Shown here piece by piece: positions 62,885 through 64,000 of a stretch of DNA of 64,000 nucleotides. Position numbers and translations under genes: made by a program. A model generated the notes under the pieces. It searched no databases and was not told where the DNA came from. It saw only the letters and a list, made by a program, of their open reading frames with translations. Position 1 is the stretch's first letter. Each line of letters opens with the position of its first letter. This DNA is from Phoebastria nigripes (taxonomy: Eukaryota; Chordata; Aves; Procellariiformes; Diomedeidae), in NCBI GenBank assembly GCA_035582835.1, contig JAYKAV010003376.1, forward strand, positions 1,766,372 to 1,830,371. Reading direction: 5' to 3'.

Positions 62885-63310
62885 GAGTATCATGTTCACC
62901 TTGGACTGTTGCCTGTCAAAAAAGGCATGGAACAGCTGGTGAAAGACCAGAGGAAATAAAGAATGATAGAAAATTTGGAAAATGTGACCACTAAGGAACT
63001 ATTGAAAAAAATAGCGGTTATTTAACCTGAGGAGGGAAAGGCCAAGGAAAGATATGATAGCAGCTTTCCATTAAGTCAAAGAAGAAAGGAACAATCTGCT
63101 TTCTGTGCCTATAGGACTGGACAAGAATTAAGGTATTTTTGGTAAGAACATTTCTACATAGCAAGAAAATGTTTCTTATTTGAGCAAATTGCAGCGTTAG
63201 AATGGATTGCTGCTTTCTCATTGAAACTTTCCGCACTGAAAGTCTCTGAAAAGGATGGATAAATATCTCTCAGGAATGGCAAAAATAGTGTATTTTGCCT
63301 CTCAACAACA
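62885..63310 (+). mobile_element. Old CR1 LINE fragment, ORF2 C-terminal region
   Basis: In sense orientation I see GAGTATCATGTTCACC, ACAGCTGGTGAAAGACCAGAGG, TTATTTAACCTGAGGAGGGA, GATATGATAGCAGCTTTCCA, GGAACAATCTGCTTTC and GATAAATATCTCTCAGGAATGG. In that order these match the last few hundred bases of CR1 ORF2 and its end. Many indels break the frame, so the fragment is inactive. It is opposite in orientation to the copies at 55.2 and 57.4 kb, so it is a separate insertion. Confidence 0.75.
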
Positions 63311-63604
63311 GAGCGAACTAAAAAGAAATCCCAATGCCCACTTCAATTCTATTTTTTATGATTTTTTGAAAGCAAGGCACTTCAAAACAGCAAACTGGAC
63401 ATTGGTTTTCAGACTACATAAAAACACACCTCTCTGTCTCAAACAAATTCATACCTGTCAACACTATTTAATAAATAATGATAGCCATTAAAAAACAAAA
63501 GCATATTAAATAGCATTTCTTCTGTGTTAATCTTTTTCCTGCTTTCTACAAGTTTAATATTCTTTCTCTATTCTGAAAGGTATTTACTTCCATTTCCGCA
63601 ATAT

Positions 63605-63665
63605 AAAATCATAGTCATTGAAAAATAGGTCTAGAAGGGAACCTTCAGTTCCAATAATCTTTCTT
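63605..63665 (-). mobile_element. Possible CR1 3' tail
   Basis: The plus strand AAAATCATAGTCATTGAAAA followed by TCTAGAAGGGAACCTTCAG resembles the reverse complement of a CR1 3' terminus (ATCATAGAATCATTGA..TTGGAAGGGACCT). The match is short, so this is tentative. Confidence 0.35.
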
Positions 63666-64000
63666 TCAAGAAAATACAGAATGCAGCCAAAGAGAGGAAA
63701 GCCACTTATGGAATCACATTTAACACAACTTCTATTTTGAAAGCAAATCATCAACAAATACTCCATGGGTACCACTGTCCAGCCAGTTTTGCTCCATCCT
63801 AACATAGCTTCATTAAGACCAAGATCATTTGCAGTGAAAATGCTATATAAACCAATGTCAAAAGTTCTACTAAAGTTACATTAGATATAGGGTTATAATC
63901 ACTGTATAGTATAACTATTGTGTTTTTTAATTGCATTGTGTTTATTTTTAAAGATTTAATAAATCCTTACGAAACTTTAACTGTAAAGAACCTTTAATAC

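Larger units (their letters stand above)
34294..64000 (-). other. AGBL4: AGBL4 intron upstream of the exon (partial)
   Basis: All bases above the exon should belong to the intron before it, since the gene reads on the minus strand. I looked on the minus strand for the preceding coding stretch, which in AGBL4 holds the short segment ending FDACFES, and did not see it. The intron therefore probably runs past the window edge. It contains the solo LTR, the CR1 relics and the tandem repeats listed separately. That the whole stretch is one intron is inference. Confidence 0.7.

Noticed and set aside
1..64000. CRISPR arrays, operons, phage or bacterial defence genes
   Set aside because: The window has vertebrate splice sites, LINE and LTR repeats and no dense coding. 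Nothing prokaryotic is present.

Overview
This window looks like avian nuclear DNA, almost all of it intron. It is AT-rich, with single scattered N calls. The repeats fit a bird: CR1 LINE fragments of several ages and one solo LTR of an avian ERVL type. There are no bacterial-style dense ORFs, operons, CRISPR arrays, tRNAs or rRNAs. Most open frames are 60-100 codons, lack family features, and fit chance in AT-rich DNA.

The only functional coding sequence I can support is one 125-bp exon at 34169-34293 on the minus strand. It encodes part of the N-terminal region of AGBL4, the cytosolic carboxypeptidase CCP6, which is a deglutamylase. It has a clean 3' splice site (TAG) and a consensus 5' splice site (CAG|GTAAGT). 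AGBL4 is known to have very long introns, which fits a window with one exon and about 30 kb of intron on each side. Relative to the gene, bases above 34293 are the upstream intron and bases below 34169 the downstream intron.

Layout: 1-31330 is mostly featureless AT-rich intron. It holds a GC-rich unclassified block (3409-3880), A-rich tracts, remnants of an old palindromic amniote repeat and short tandem duplications. At 31331-31490 (minus) lies a decayed C2H2 zinc-finger relic whose second cysteine is replaced by tryptophan. The exon is at 34.2 kb. A structurally complete solo LTR occupies 35782-36643, flanked by a perfect 5-bp duplication and carrying a 70-bp purine-only tract. A CR1 reverse-transcriptase relic follows at 37.8 kb. 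From 38 to 55 kb there is little beyond simple repeats and one weak repeat remnant. From 55 to 64 kb three clear CR1 fragments and one weak one cluster.

I found no undescribed biological system. The items most worth a second look are the zinc-finger relic, the intact solo LTR about 1.5 kb upstream of the exon, the 60-bp tandem duplication at 56.6 kb, and the unclassified GC-rich block at 3.4 kb. Family names for repeats come from recognising consensus features by eye, and no database search was run.
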